From NCBI RefSeq assembly GCF_000767465.1, contig NZ_CP009291.1, forward strand, positions 1,257,501 to 1,321,500: a stretch of DNA of 64,000 bases, written 5' to 3'. The notes beneath the pieces were generated by a model, which saw only the letters and a list, made by a program, of their open reading frames with translations, ran no database searches and was not told the origin of the DNA. This DNA comes from Novosphingobium pentaromativorans US6-1. GTDB lineage: Bacteria; Pseudomonadota; Alphaproteobacteria; Sphingomonadales; Sphingomonadaceae. The translations under genes and the position numbers were made by a program. This document shows, piece by piece, positions 48,121-55,863 of this stretch; position 1 is the stretch's first letter; every line of letters begins with the position of its first letter.

Positions 48121-49158
48121 TTATTCCGACTCCATGATCCTGTGCTTGCGGATGCAATGCCTTATCTGGTCATACGTAAGCCCCAACGCCGCTGCCGCAC
48201 GGCGCTGGTTCCAGCGATGGCGTTCGAGCGCCGACCGCACCAAGCCGCTTTCGTAGGCGTCGACTGCCCCGCGCAGGTCTTCGACGCTCTCGTGGCCTGG
48301 AACCGTCGCCGGTGATGCCGCCTGCGCTGCAGACGCATCTTCCCGCTCAGCATTGCGCGGCTGCGGCGACAGAGCCGGTCGATGCCATGGGCTTTCGAAG
48401 GGATCGAACACGATTTCGGCAATCGGCTCGTCTTCCAGTCCCCAGCGATAGACCGCCCGCTCCACGACATTGCGCAATTCGCGAACATTGCCGGGCCAGG
48501 CATGGGCGTCGAGCGCATCCAGCGCGGCCGCGCTGAAACCGGGCCAGTCCTGCCACTCCAGTTCGGCTGCCATGCGCCGCCCGTAGTAGTCCGCCAGTTC
48601 GAAGACATCCCCTTCCCTCGCCCGCAGCGGAGGAAGATTGATGACTTCGAAACTCAGCCGGTCGAGCAGGTCGGCGCGGAACCTGCCTTCTTCGGCAAGG
48701 CGCGGGAGGTCGGCATTGGTGGCGGCCACGATGCGCACATCGACCATAGAGGGCCGCGAAGATCCGATCCGGGCGATCTCGCCATACTCGATCGCGCGCA
48801 GCAGCCGCTCCTGCGCGGCCATGGACAATGTTCCCAGTTCGTCGAGAAACAGGGTGCCGCGATCCGCTTCCTCGAAGCGCCCGACCCGTGCCTTGACCGC
48901 GCCCGTGAAGGCGCCCGCTTCATGACCGAACAGCTCGGCCTCGATCAGCGTTTCGGGAAGTGCCGCGCAGTTCATCGTCACGAGCGCCTCGTCCCAGCGG
49001 GGGGACAGGCGATGAAGGCGCTGGGCGATCAGTTCCTTGCCGGTCCCGCGCTCCCCGATGACGAGAACCGGCCGGCTGACCGCGGCGGCACGGCTGGCCC
49101 GCTCCACCGCATCGAGGAAGGCCGTCGACTGGCCGATGAACTGCACGTCGCGATCCAT
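48121..49158 (-). CDS. pspF: PspF, sigma-54-dependent activator of the phage-shock operon
   Basis: The 345-residue AAA+ activator lacks an N-terminal regulatory domain, as PspF does. Walker A GERGTGKE at 35-42, the sigma-54 contact loop GAFTGA at 82-87, Walker B TLFLDE near 100, arginine-finger region and a C-terminal Fis-type HTH (RRAAAALGLTYDQIRHCIRKH). It is divergent from the psp operon and is normally inhibited by PspA. ATG 49158 is preferred to a TTG two codons upstream. Confidence 0.92.
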   Translation of the reverse strand: MDRDVQFIGQSTAFLDAVERASRAAAVSRPVLVIGERGTGKELIAQRLHRLSPRWDEALVTMNCAALPETLIEAELFGHEAGAFTGAVKARVGRFEEADRGTLFLDELGTLSMAAQERLLRAIEYGEIARIGSSRPSMVDVRIVAATNADLPRLAEEGRFRADLLDRLSFEVINLPPLRAREGDVFELADYYGRRMAAELEWQDWPGFSAAALDALDAHAWPGNVRELRNVVERAVYRWGLEDEPIAEIVFDPFESPWHRPALSPQPRNAEREDASAAQAASPATVPGHESVEDLRGAVDAYESGLVRSALERHRWNQRRAAAALGLTYDQIRHCIRKHRIMESE

Positions 49159-49195
49159 TGCCAATAATTAGCGAAATTTCCCATTCATTGGCAAT
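49157..49195. promoter_or_regulatory. Candidate PspF binding sites (inverted ATTGCCAAT/ATTGGCAAT)
   Basis: Two perfect 9-bp inverted half-sites, ATTGCCAAT (49157-49165) and ATTGGCAAT (49187-49195), 21 bases apart, about two helical turns, lie upstream of the sigma-54 promoter. The first overlaps the pspF start codon, so PspF could also repress itself. Confidence 0.5.
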
Positions 49196-49257
49196 TCATC
49201 TTTTCCGTGGATGCTCAGTTTTGGATGAACCGCAGGAATTCCGCCATTTCCGACAAT

Positions 49258-49273
49258 TGGCACGCCCTTTGCA
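49258..49273 (+). promoter_or_regulatory. Sigma-54 promoter of the psp operon
   Basis: TGGCACGCCCTTTGCA matches the -24/-12 consensus TGGCACG-N4-TTGC(A) exactly, 51 bases before the first ATG (49324). The pspF gene is directly divergent. Confidence 0.9.
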
Positions 49274-49323
49274 ATTCATGGGGCGTAGTGAACGCAAGAC
49301 CGGAAACTGAGGGAATTCACGTC

Positions 49324-49509
49324 ATGTCGACCAGCATCGCCAGCACCGAACGCCAGCCGGAACGTCCCTGCGTGCGCAGCAAACTCGACTGGGCGATCAT
49401 CGCCAGCGTCCTCGCCATGGGCACTCTCAATATCCTCGCCCTTTCCGACCAGGTCGGCCCGGCCAAGGCCTATGCCGCTGCGCCGGTTTGCGGCGTGCCG
49501 CTGCAATGA
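49324..49509 (+). CDS. Small membrane protein leading the psp operon
   Basis: The 61-residue protein has a polar N-terminus (20 residues), one membrane segment (about 22-40) and a short tail with a single Cys (C56; another at C16). It is not PspB, PspC, PspD or PspG-like in any part that I recognise. It is the first gene after the sigma-54 promoter, and its stop overlaps an ATG in frame with pspA. Confidence 0.6.
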   Translation: MSTSIASTERQPERPCVRSKLDWAIIASVLAMGTLNILALSDQVGPAKAYAAAPVCGVPLQ

Positions 49510-49646
49510 GCAGGCTCGACGCGGAAATCGAAATCCTCCAGAATCCGGTCAAGCATTCCGGCACCGAGGAGGCCCGCTTCAGCGCCGCAACCACCGACGC
49601 CCAGACCCAGAACTTCGGCCCGACCTACATCAAAGGAAACATCAGG

Positions 49647-50366
49647 ATGGGTATCTTCTCCCGCACGCGCGACATCATCGCCGCGAACTTCAACGACATG
49701 CTCGACAAGGCCGAAGATCCCGCCAAGATGATCCGGCTGATCATCCTCGAGATGGAGGAGACCCTCGTCGAGGTCCGCACTTCGAGCGCGCGCACGATCG
49801 CCGACCAGAAGGAACTGCGCCGCCATGTCGCCAAGCTGGAAAAGCTGCAGGACGACTGGGCGGAAAAAGCCCAGCTGGCCCTCAGCAAGAACCGTGAGGA
49901 CCTTGCCCGCGCCGCGCTGATCGAACGCAAGAAGGCAGCGGACATGGCGGCCCAGCTGCGCGAGGAAGTCCTCGTCCTGGACGATGCGCTGCGCGCCTAC
50001 GAGGAAGATATCGAAAAGCTGCAGAGCCGCCTTCGCGAGGCCCGCAGCCGCCAGAGCTCCATCGCCGCACGCTTGCAGAGCGCCGAAAATAGGGTCAAAC
50101 TGCGCACGCTGCTTTCGAGCGAGCGCGTGGACGAGGCGATGGCACGCTTCGACCAGCTTGAGCGACGCGTCGATTATGCCGAAGGTCGGGCCGAGGCGCT
50201 GGGCCTCGCCGACAGGCGCCAGCCGACGCTCGCCGAGGAGATCGCCGCGCTCGCCGATGGCGACAAGATCGAGGCCGAGCTTGCCGAGATGAAGCGCAGC
50301 ATGGGCCATGCCCCCGAGAAGTCGAGCGACGCATCGGGCAAGCGCGCCGAAGATCAACCGGAATAA
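49647..50366 (+). CDS. pspA: PspA, phage-shock membrane-repair protein
   Basis: The 239-residue PspA/IM30 protein begins MGIFSRTRDIIAANFNDMLDKAEDP (amphipathic lipid-binding helix) and is otherwise one long coiled coil (RRHVAKLEKLQDDWAEKAQ, EDIEKLQSRLREARSRQSS) with a final NVKL-like region. It binds damaged inner membrane and inhibits PspF. ATG 49647 gives the conserved start; an upstream ATG at 49506, in frame without a stop, would add 47 residues (see findings). Confidence 0.94.
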   Translation: MGIFSRTRDIIAANFNDMLDKAEDPAKMIRLIILEMEETLVEVRTSSARTIADQKELRRHVAKLEKLQDDWAEKAQLALSKNREDLARAALIERKKAADMAAQLREEVLVLDDALRAYEEDIEKLQSRLREARSRQSSIAARLQSAENRVKLRTLLSSERVDEAMARFDQLERRVDYAEGRAEALGLADRRQPTLAEEIAALADGDKIEAELAEMKRSMGHAPEKSSDASGKRAEDQPE

Positions 50367-50487
50367 TTGCGGCGCGCGCCAGGCTCCCGGAAGCGCGCTC
50401 CGCCCGCGATGGGCCAGGACCGGGAAACAGGGACAGCGCACGCCCATTCGCAAACAGGGGCGCGCGCAAACAAGGGAAGGAACACCA

Positions 50488-50865
50488 GTGTCACGCGGAC
50501 AATTCTATCTCGACAAGTCGAATGCCAAGCTCGCAGGCGTATGCGCCGGCATCGCCGACTATACGGGCGTCGATGCGCTCTGGATCCGTCTGGCCGCCGT
50601 TCTGCTGACTTTCTTCGGCTTCTACCTTACCATTCCGATCTACATCGCGGTCATGGTGCTGGCCGACAAGCGCCCCAACTACCTCTACAGCGAGGAAGAG
50701 GAAGAGCGCCTGCTGCGCCGCATGGAGCGCCGCCGCTCCAGGCAGGGCCGCTCGACGCGCCTGCGCTCGGAAATCTCCGACATCGACCGCCGCGTGGCGG
50801 ACATGGAAGCCCACTACACCAGCAGCAATTCGCGGCTCGCCGCCGAGATCGAGAGCCTGCGCTGA
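50488..50865 (+). CDS. pspC: PspC-domain membrane protein
   Basis: The 125-residue protein has the PspC domain (FYLDKSNAKLAGVCAGIADYTG; membrane segment about 34-60) and a charged C-terminal helix ending EIESLR. GTG start with a GGAAGG ribosome site. PspC senses envelope stress with PspB and sequesters PspA. Confidence 0.9.
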   Translation: MSRGQFYLDKSNAKLAGVCAGIADYTGVDALWIRLAAVLLTFFGFYLTIPIYIAVMVLADKRPNYLYSEEEEERLLRRMERRRSRQGRSTRLRSEISDIDRRVADMEAHYTSSNSRLAAEIESLR

Positions 50866-50894
50866 GCGCAGGCCTCACGAAAGGACCGCTTCTC

Positions 50895-51179
50895 ATGTTC
50901 AACTTTGCGGAACTCATCCCCATCGTGGCGCTGTCGATCCCGATCGTAGCGATCTGGACCCGGCACCAGCGCAAGATGGCGGAGCTCCAGGTTAAGGCGA
51001 CCGCCGAAAAGGCCGCTCAGTACGCAACCAGCAACGCCGAACTCGAGGAACGCGTGCGGGTACTCGAGCGAATCATCACCGATGGCGGTTACGACACCGC
51101 CCTGCAGATCGAGGCCCTGCGCGATACGCGCGACGGCGACGCGCTGCGCAAGTCCGAAAGGGACACATCCGTCAACTGA
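50895..51179 (+). CDS. PspB-like membrane protein 1
   Basis: The 94-residue protein has an N-terminal membrane segment (about 6-22), a coiled coil ending RVLERIITD (55-63), and a QIEALRD segment (71-77). The layout matches PspB (membrane helix, then a RERIQALESILD-like coil). It is the first of three similar genes. Confidence 0.75.
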   Translation: MFNFAELIPIVALSIPIVAIWTRHQRKMAELQVKATAEKAAQYATSNAELEERVRVLERIITDGGYDTALQIEALRDTRDGDALRKSERDTSVN

Positions 51180-51215
51180 GAGCCGCTTGCGGCCGGGTTA
51201 CAGGGGCAGAATACG

Positions 51216-51509
51216 ATGGGTTTCGGTGATGTCGTTGCCTTTGCCGCGCTCATGGGCGCACTGATCGCCATGGTCGCGCTCGTATCGGGCGCCTACAAGC
51301 GCCGGCTTGACTTCCAGCAGCGGAAGTTGGAACTCCTTGCCGGCAGGGAAACGCAGCATGCAAAGCAGCTTGAGGTGCATTGCGCCGAGCTGGAGCAGCG
51401 CCTGCGCGTCCTGGAAAGAATTGTCACCGATGCCGAGAGCAAGAACCCGATCGCCATGCAGATCGAGGCCTTGCGCGACAGCGATGCACAAGAGGTTGTC
51501 ACGCAATGA
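51216..51509 (+). CDS. PspB-like membrane protein 2
   Basis: The 97-residue protein has a membrane segment (about 7-26), a long coiled coil ending RVLERIVTD (64-72), and QIEALRD (82-88). The stop overlaps the ATG of the third copy (ATGA, 51506-51509). Confidence 0.7.
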   Translation: MGFGDVVAFAALMGALIAMVALVSGAYKRRLDFQQRKLELLAGRETQHAKQLEVHCAELEQRLRVLERIVTDAESKNPIAMQIEALRDSDAQEVVTQ

Positions 51510-51742
51510 GTTTCTGGACTGCCGTTGTCGTTCTTTTCGCCATCGCGTCGATTACCTGGCTGCGCTCGCAAAAATACCGCGCCATCGGCGACCGTCGCGG
51601 GCCGGGCCACAGCGCCCGCGAGGAAAAACTCGAGCACGAGGTGGAAGCCCTGCGCAAACGCATCTCGGTGCTCGAACGCATTGCCACCGACGATCGGCGC
51701 AGCTCCGATCTCTCGCGCGAGATCGAATCGCTGCGCGACTGA
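51506..51742 (+). CDS. PspB-like membrane protein 3
   Basis: The 78-residue protein has a membrane segment (about 3-19), a basic linker, the coil SVLERIATD (54-62) and ends exactly at EIESLRD. It is the shortest copy and nearest in length to enterobacterial PspB. Its TGA is immediately followed by the nadE stop on the other strand, with no room for a terminator. Confidence 0.7.
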   Translation: MSFWTAVVVLFAIASITWLRSQKYRAIGDRRGPGHSAREEKLEHEVEALRKRISVLERIATDDRRSSDLSREIESLRD

Positions 51743-53800
51743 TCAGGGCAGCCGCGCTTCCAGTTCCGCCAGCCAGACCGCCGCGCTTGCATCGGACGGT
51801 GCACGCCAGTCCCCGCGCGGGCTCAGCGCCCCGCCAGAAGACACCTTGGGCCCGTTGGGGATCGCCGAGCGCTTGAACTGGCTGAAGGCGAAGAAGCGGC
51901 CCAGGAATTTCTCGAGCCAGCTGCGGATGGTCTCCAGGTCGTAGGCATTCTTGCGCTCGTCCGGGAACCCGGCCGGCCAGGTGCCCGCCGCCGTGTCATG
52001 CCAGGCATGCCAGGCAAGGAACGCCACTTTCGAAGGCTTCTGCCCGAACCGCATCACGTGGTGCAGGAAGAAATCGTTGAGTTCGTATGGCCCGATCTTG
52101 GCCTCGGTGCTCTGGATCGCGCCGTCGGCCCCGGCCGGGACCAGTTCGGGAGAGATCTCGGTAGCCAGAATCGCCAGCAGGATCTTCGCGGTCGGCTTGT
52201 CGAAGTCGCCAGTCGTCGCACACCAGCGGATCAGGTACTGGATCAGCGTCTTGGGCACGCCGGAATTGACCGCGTAATGGCTCATCTGGTCGCCCACGCC
52301 ATATGTGCACCAGCCCAGCGCCAGTTCGGACAGGTCGCCGGTGCCGATCACGAAACCGCTGTTCTGGCTGGCCAGACGGAAGAGATAGTCGGTGCGCAGG
52401 CCCGCCTGCACGTTCTCGAACGTCACGTCGTAAACCGGCTCACCGTCGGCGAAGGCATGGCCGATGTCCTCCAGCATCCGGGTCGAGGCGGGAATGATGT
52501 CGATTTCGTCGGCGGTAATGCCCAGGGCCTTCATCAGCTTCCAGGCATTGGACTTGGTGCCCTCGCTCGTGCCGAAGCCGGGCATCGTATAGCCGCGGAT
52601 GAAAGTGCGCGGCAGGCCCAGCCGGTCGCAGGCCCGGGCGGCGACGATCAGCGCATGGGTCGAATCGAGGCCGCCCGAAACGCCGATGACCATCGACTTC
52701 GCGCCGGTCGATTCGATGCGGCGCATGAGGCCGTCGACCTGGATGTTGAACGCCTCGTAGCAGTCCGCATCGAGCCGCTCTGCGCGGTCGGGAACGAAGG
52801 GAAAGCGACTCACCTGCCGGATCAGGCCTATATCGCGCCCCGCGGGCGCGTGTCGGAACGAAACGGTGCGGAACGTCTCGTCCGGCCGCCCGGCCACTTC
52901 GCCGGAATCGTTGAAGGTCGGCAGGCGCATCCGGTCGTTGAGGATACGGTCGCAGTCGACGTCGGCGATGCACAGCTCGGGATCGAGCGAGAAACGCTCG
53001 GATTCGGCAAGCAGGTCACCCAGTTCGTAGATGACGCCCTGCCCGTCCCAGGCAAGGTCGGTCGTGCTCTCGCCGTGCCCGGCGGCGCAATAGACATAGG
53101 CCGCGGTCGCGCGGGCCGATTGCGAGCGGCAGAGCATGTGCCGCTCGTCCGACTTGCCGATCACGATGTTGGAAGCCGAAAGGTTGCACAGGATCGTCGC
53201 CCCGGCGAGCGCGCCAAGCGAACTGGGCGGGGTCGCGGCCCAGAAATCCTCGCAGATCTCGGCGAAGAAGCGGAAGCCCGGCAGGACTTCGGAGGCAAAG
53301 ACGAGGTCCGTGCCGAAAGGCACATCGTGCCCATTGACCCGGATCGACTGGCCGCGAATGTCCTTCCCGCTGGCGAACCAGCGCTTTTCGTAGAATTCGC
53401 GATAGTTGGGCAGGTAGGACTTGGGAACCGCGCCCAGAAGCTTGCCATGAGCGATTGCCAAAGCGCAGTTGTAGAGCCGGCCGTTCTTGCGCAGCGCAGC
53501 GCCGATCAGAAGCACAGGCGTCAATTGCGCGCTTGCCTTGACGATTTCGCCGATCGCCGCCTCGACTGCCTCGATCATGGCCTGCTGAAGGTGCAGGTCG
53601 TCGATCGCGTAGGAGGACAGGCACAGTTCGGGATAGACCAGCAGATCGACATGCGCCTCGTGCGCGCGGCGCGCCTCGGCCAGGATCGCGTCGCGATTGA
53701 AGGCGACGTCTGCCGTGCGCACGTGCGGCGTGGAGGTCGCGACGCGCACGAAACCGTGCTCGTGCATGGCGTAGAACGGGTGGCTGTGCGTGGCGTTCAA
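51743..53800 (-). CDS. nadE: Glutamine-dependent NAD+ synthetase
   Basis: The 685-residue two-domain enzyme has an N-terminal nitrilase-like glutaminase (catalytic E58 in YPELC, K127 in VPKSYLPN, C183 in EICEDFW) and a C-terminal ATP-pyrophosphatase synthetase (SGGLDS at 375-380). It belongs to the long mycobacterial-type group. It amidates nicotinate adenine dinucleotide to NAD+. A TTG start at 53800 is used; an ATG 11 codons downstream (53767) is an alternative. Confidence 0.94.
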   Translation of the reverse strand: MNATHSHPFYAMHEHGFVRVATSTPHVRTADVAFNRDAILAEARRAHEAHVDLLVYPELCLSSYAIDDLHLQQAMIEAVEAAIGEIVKASAQLTPVLLIGAALRKNGRLYNCALAIAHGKLLGAVPKSYLPNYREFYEKRWFASGKDIRGQSIRVNGHDVPFGTDLVFASEVLPGFRFFAEICEDFWAATPPSSLGALAGATILCNLSASNIVIGKSDERHMLCRSQSARATAAYVYCAAGHGESTTDLAWDGQGVIYELGDLLAESERFSLDPELCIADVDCDRILNDRMRLPTFNDSGEVAGRPDETFRTVSFRHAPAGRDIGLIRQVSRFPFVPDRAERLDADCYEAFNIQVDGLMRRIESTGAKSMVIGVSGGLDSTHALIVAARACDRLGLPRTFIRGYTMPGFGTSEGTKSNAWKLMKALGITADEIDIIPASTRMLEDIGHAFADGEPVYDVTFENVQAGLRTDYLFRLASQNSGFVIGTGDLSELALGWCTYGVGDQMSHYAVNSGVPKTLIQYLIRWCATTGDFDKPTAKILLAILATEISPELVPAGADGAIQSTEAKIGPYELNDFFLHHVMRFGQKPSKVAFLAWHAWHDTAAGTWPAGFPDERKNAYDLETIRSWLEKFLGRFFAFSQFKRSAIPNGPKVSSGGALSPRGDWRAPSDASAAVWLAELEARLP

Positions 53801-53906
53801 GGTTGCGGGGCTCCGTACGTCTCTTTAGTGACTCCACTGACAGCAAGACGCTGGCGAGGCAAGGAATCCCCTTGCCCTTGCCCATTCGGCGCTTAAATGG
53901 CCTAGC

Positions 53907-54317
53907 ATGCGCAGCCTCGACGATATCCGCGAAGAGTACGAATTCCTCGATGGCGACGAACGCTATCGCCTGCTGATCGAACTCGGCCGCGAACTGGACG
54001 CCATGCCCGATGCGCTCAAGACCGATGCGACCAGGGTGCGCGGCTGCTCGGCCAGCGTCTGGGTCTATCCGATGGCGCAGGACGACGGCAGACTGCACTT
54101 CCTGGCCGACAGCAACGCGGCCATCACCAAGGGCATCGTCGCACTGGTGATCTCTGCCGTGCAGGACAGGCCCGCCGCCGATGTCGCTGCAACCGACATC
54201 GCCGCCGCGCTCGAACCTTTCGACCTGAAGAACCAGCTGTCGTCCAACCGCACTCAGGGCGTGCCCAACATGATCACCCTGATTCGCGAAACAGCAGCCC
54301 GGTATGCGGCAAGTTAA
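53907..54317 (+). CDS. SufE-family sulfur-acceptor protein
   Basis: The 136-residue protein has the SufE fold and its reactive Cys in VRGCSASVWV (C47). It accepts persulfide sulfur from SufS/CsdA for Fe-S assembly. No suf operon is adjacent; it overlaps the DUF454 gene by 14 bases. Confidence 0.92.
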   Translation: MRSLDDIREEYEFLDGDERYRLLIELGRELDAMPDALKTDATRVRGCSASVWVYPMAQDDGRLHFLADSNAAITKGIVALVISAVQDRPAADVAATDIAAALEPFDLKNQLSSNRTQGVPNMITLIRETAARYAAS

Positions 54318-54663
54318 ACGCGGGGTCTGGCTGGCGGCGGGGATCTTCTTCGTCGCGCTGGGGACCATCGGCATCTTCCTGCCGATCATGCCGACCGTGG
54401 TGTTCTACCTGCTGGCGGCCTGGTGCTTTTCCAAGAGCCATCCCGAATGGGCGGAAAAGCTTCACAACCATCCCATCCACGGCCATCACCTGCGCGCCTG
54501 GCGCGATCGCCGGGCGATCAGCCGCAAGGGCAAGGTCTCCGCGATCCTCGCTATGACCGCCTCGATTCCCTTCACATGGCTGCTGACCGGCTGGCCCTGG
54601 TTCCTGATCCCGGTCGCGGTGCTGGCGATTCTGGGCCCCTGGATATGGACGCGGCCCGAATAG
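54304..54663 (+). CDS. YbaN-like (DUF454) inner-membrane protein
   Basis: The 119-residue protein matches DUF454/YbaN: ALGTIGIFLPIMPTVVFYLLAAWCFSKSHP and a second hydrophobic pair near the C-terminus. Function unknown. It overlaps the SufE gene by 14 bases and is convergent with crtZ. Confidence 0.85.
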   Translation: MRQVKRGVWLAAGIFFVALGTIGIFLPIMPTVVFYLLAAWCFSKSHPEWAEKLHNHPIHGHHLRAWRDRRAISRKGKVSAILAMTASIPFTWLLTGWPWFLIPVAVLAILGPWIWTRPE

Positions 54664-54678
54664 GGCCGGAAGCCTGGC

Positions 54679-55197
54679 TCAGTCCTCGACCGCCTCGCGC
54701 AGGACAGCGATGCCGGCCTGGCGCTGCTCGCGCAGTTCGCGCTTGAGCACTGCCGGATCGCGGGCGACCACGAAGCCGAAGCTCACTCCGCCTTCCTTGC
54801 CGATCGTTGCGTGGTGCAGCTTGTGCGCCTGCACCAGCCGCTTGGCATAGCCGCGCTTGGGCACCCAGCGGAAATACCGCTGGTGGACGAGGCCATCGTG
54901 AATCAGGGTGTAGATCACACCATAGACGAGGATGCCGAGGCCGATCCACGTAGCCGGCGCCCAGGCGCTCTCTCCGAGGACAAGCGGAGAGCCGAGCGCG
55001 AACATCGAAATGCTCATCCCTGCGCCGACGAGCGCGAAGAGGTCGTTCTTCTCCAGCAGGTTGTCGTGCGGTTCGTGATGATCGCGGTGCCAGGCCCAGC
55101 CGAACCCGTGCATGACGTACTTGTGGCTCGACCATGCGACGAATTCCATCACGGCCACGGTGGCAAGGACGATCAGGCTGGCAACAACTGCGGACAT
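54679..55197 (-). CDS. crtZ: CrtZ, beta-carotene hydroxylase
   Basis: The 172-residue membrane di-iron hydroxylase has the four conserved His motifs (HKYVMH, HRDHH, HDGLVH, HKLHHA) of CrtZ. It adds 3-hydroxyl groups to beta-carotene to give zeaxanthin, the base for the yellow pigments of sphingomonads. No other crt gene is in the window. Confidence 0.93.
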   Translation of the reverse strand: MSAVVASLIVLATVAVMEFVAWSSHKYVMHGFGWAWHRDHHEPHDNLLEKNDLFALVGAGMSISMFALGSPLVLGESAWAPATWIGLGILVYGVIYTLIHDGLVHQRYFRWVPKRGYAKRLVQAHKLHHATIGKEGGVSFGFVVARDPAVLKRELREQRQAGIAVLREAVED

Positions 55198-55312
55198 GCG
55201 GATCGCTATAGCACTGCAATCGCGCCCTGCGACACTCTCTTACAAATACGCATGAATTTGCGACGGGTTATATTCCTGCCGTTCATCTTCGCAGTCATAT
55301 TTCTGAATGCAC

Positions 55313-55338
55313 GGAACGCCGAGCAGCACCCCCGAGTT
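55313..55338 (+). promoter_or_regulatory. Candidate EcfG (general stress) promoter
   Basis: GGAAC (55313-55317), 18 bases, GTT (55336-55338) resembles the alphaproteobacterial EcfG pattern GGAAC-N16-18-GTT. It lies 43 bases upstream of the 55381 gene. Confidence 0.35.
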
Positions 55339-55380
55339 GCCCCGCCGTTTCCGGACAGATGCAAACAAGGAAATGACATC

Positions 55381-55767
55381 ATGCGCACCCTGACCAAGAT
55401 CGTCGCCCCCGCCCTCGTCGCCGTGCTGGGCATCGCCACCATCGCCCCGGCATCGGCCCACGAAGCCGCGCGCTACGACAATGTCCGCCATGACGCGGCG
55501 CGCCACACCCCGGCCCGCAACGCATCGATCCGCAGCGACATCAACGACCTGCGCCGCGACATTGACCGTGCAGCCGCCCGCCGGACGATCAGCCAGCGCG
55601 AAGCCAAGGGCCTGCGCCGCGACGCTGCCGGGATCCAGCGCCTCTACGCCAGCTATGCCCGCAACGGCCTCTCGGCCCGGGAGATGCAGATCCTCCAGCG
55701 CAAGGTCGATCGCGTCCACATTGCCCTGCGCATGGAACGCCATGACCGCGACAACCGCCGCGGCTGA
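55381..55767 (+). CDS. Small secreted basic protein
   Basis: The 128-residue protein has a signal peptide (hydrophobic about 7-23, cleavage near ASAHE) and an Arg/Asp-rich helical mature part (RSDINDLRRDIDRAAARRTIS). No family recognised. ATG 55381 has an AAGGAA ribosome site; a longer frame upstream covers the promoter. Confidence 0.65.
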   Translation: MRTLTKIVAPALVAVLGIATIAPASAHEAARYDNVRHDAARHTPARNASIRSDINDLRRDIDRAAARRTISQREAKGLRRDAAGIQRLYASYARNGLSAREMQILQRKVDRVHIALRMERHDRDNRRG

Positions 55768-55811
55768 CACAAGGCACCGGGCCGAAGCTCAACATCCGCC
55801 CTACGAAAAGT

Positions 55812-55846
55812 CGCGCTCGTTCCGCTTGAATTGCGGGGCGAGCGCG
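55812..55846. repeat. Inverted repeat ahead of leuC
   Basis: CGCGCTCG (55812-55819) and CGAGCGCG (55839-55846) form an 8-bp stem that ends 18 bases before the leuC ATG. It may be a terminator or a leader structure; no leucine-rich leader peptide was seen. Confidence 0.4.
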
Positions 55847-55863
55847 CCTAATCGCCCCTGATC

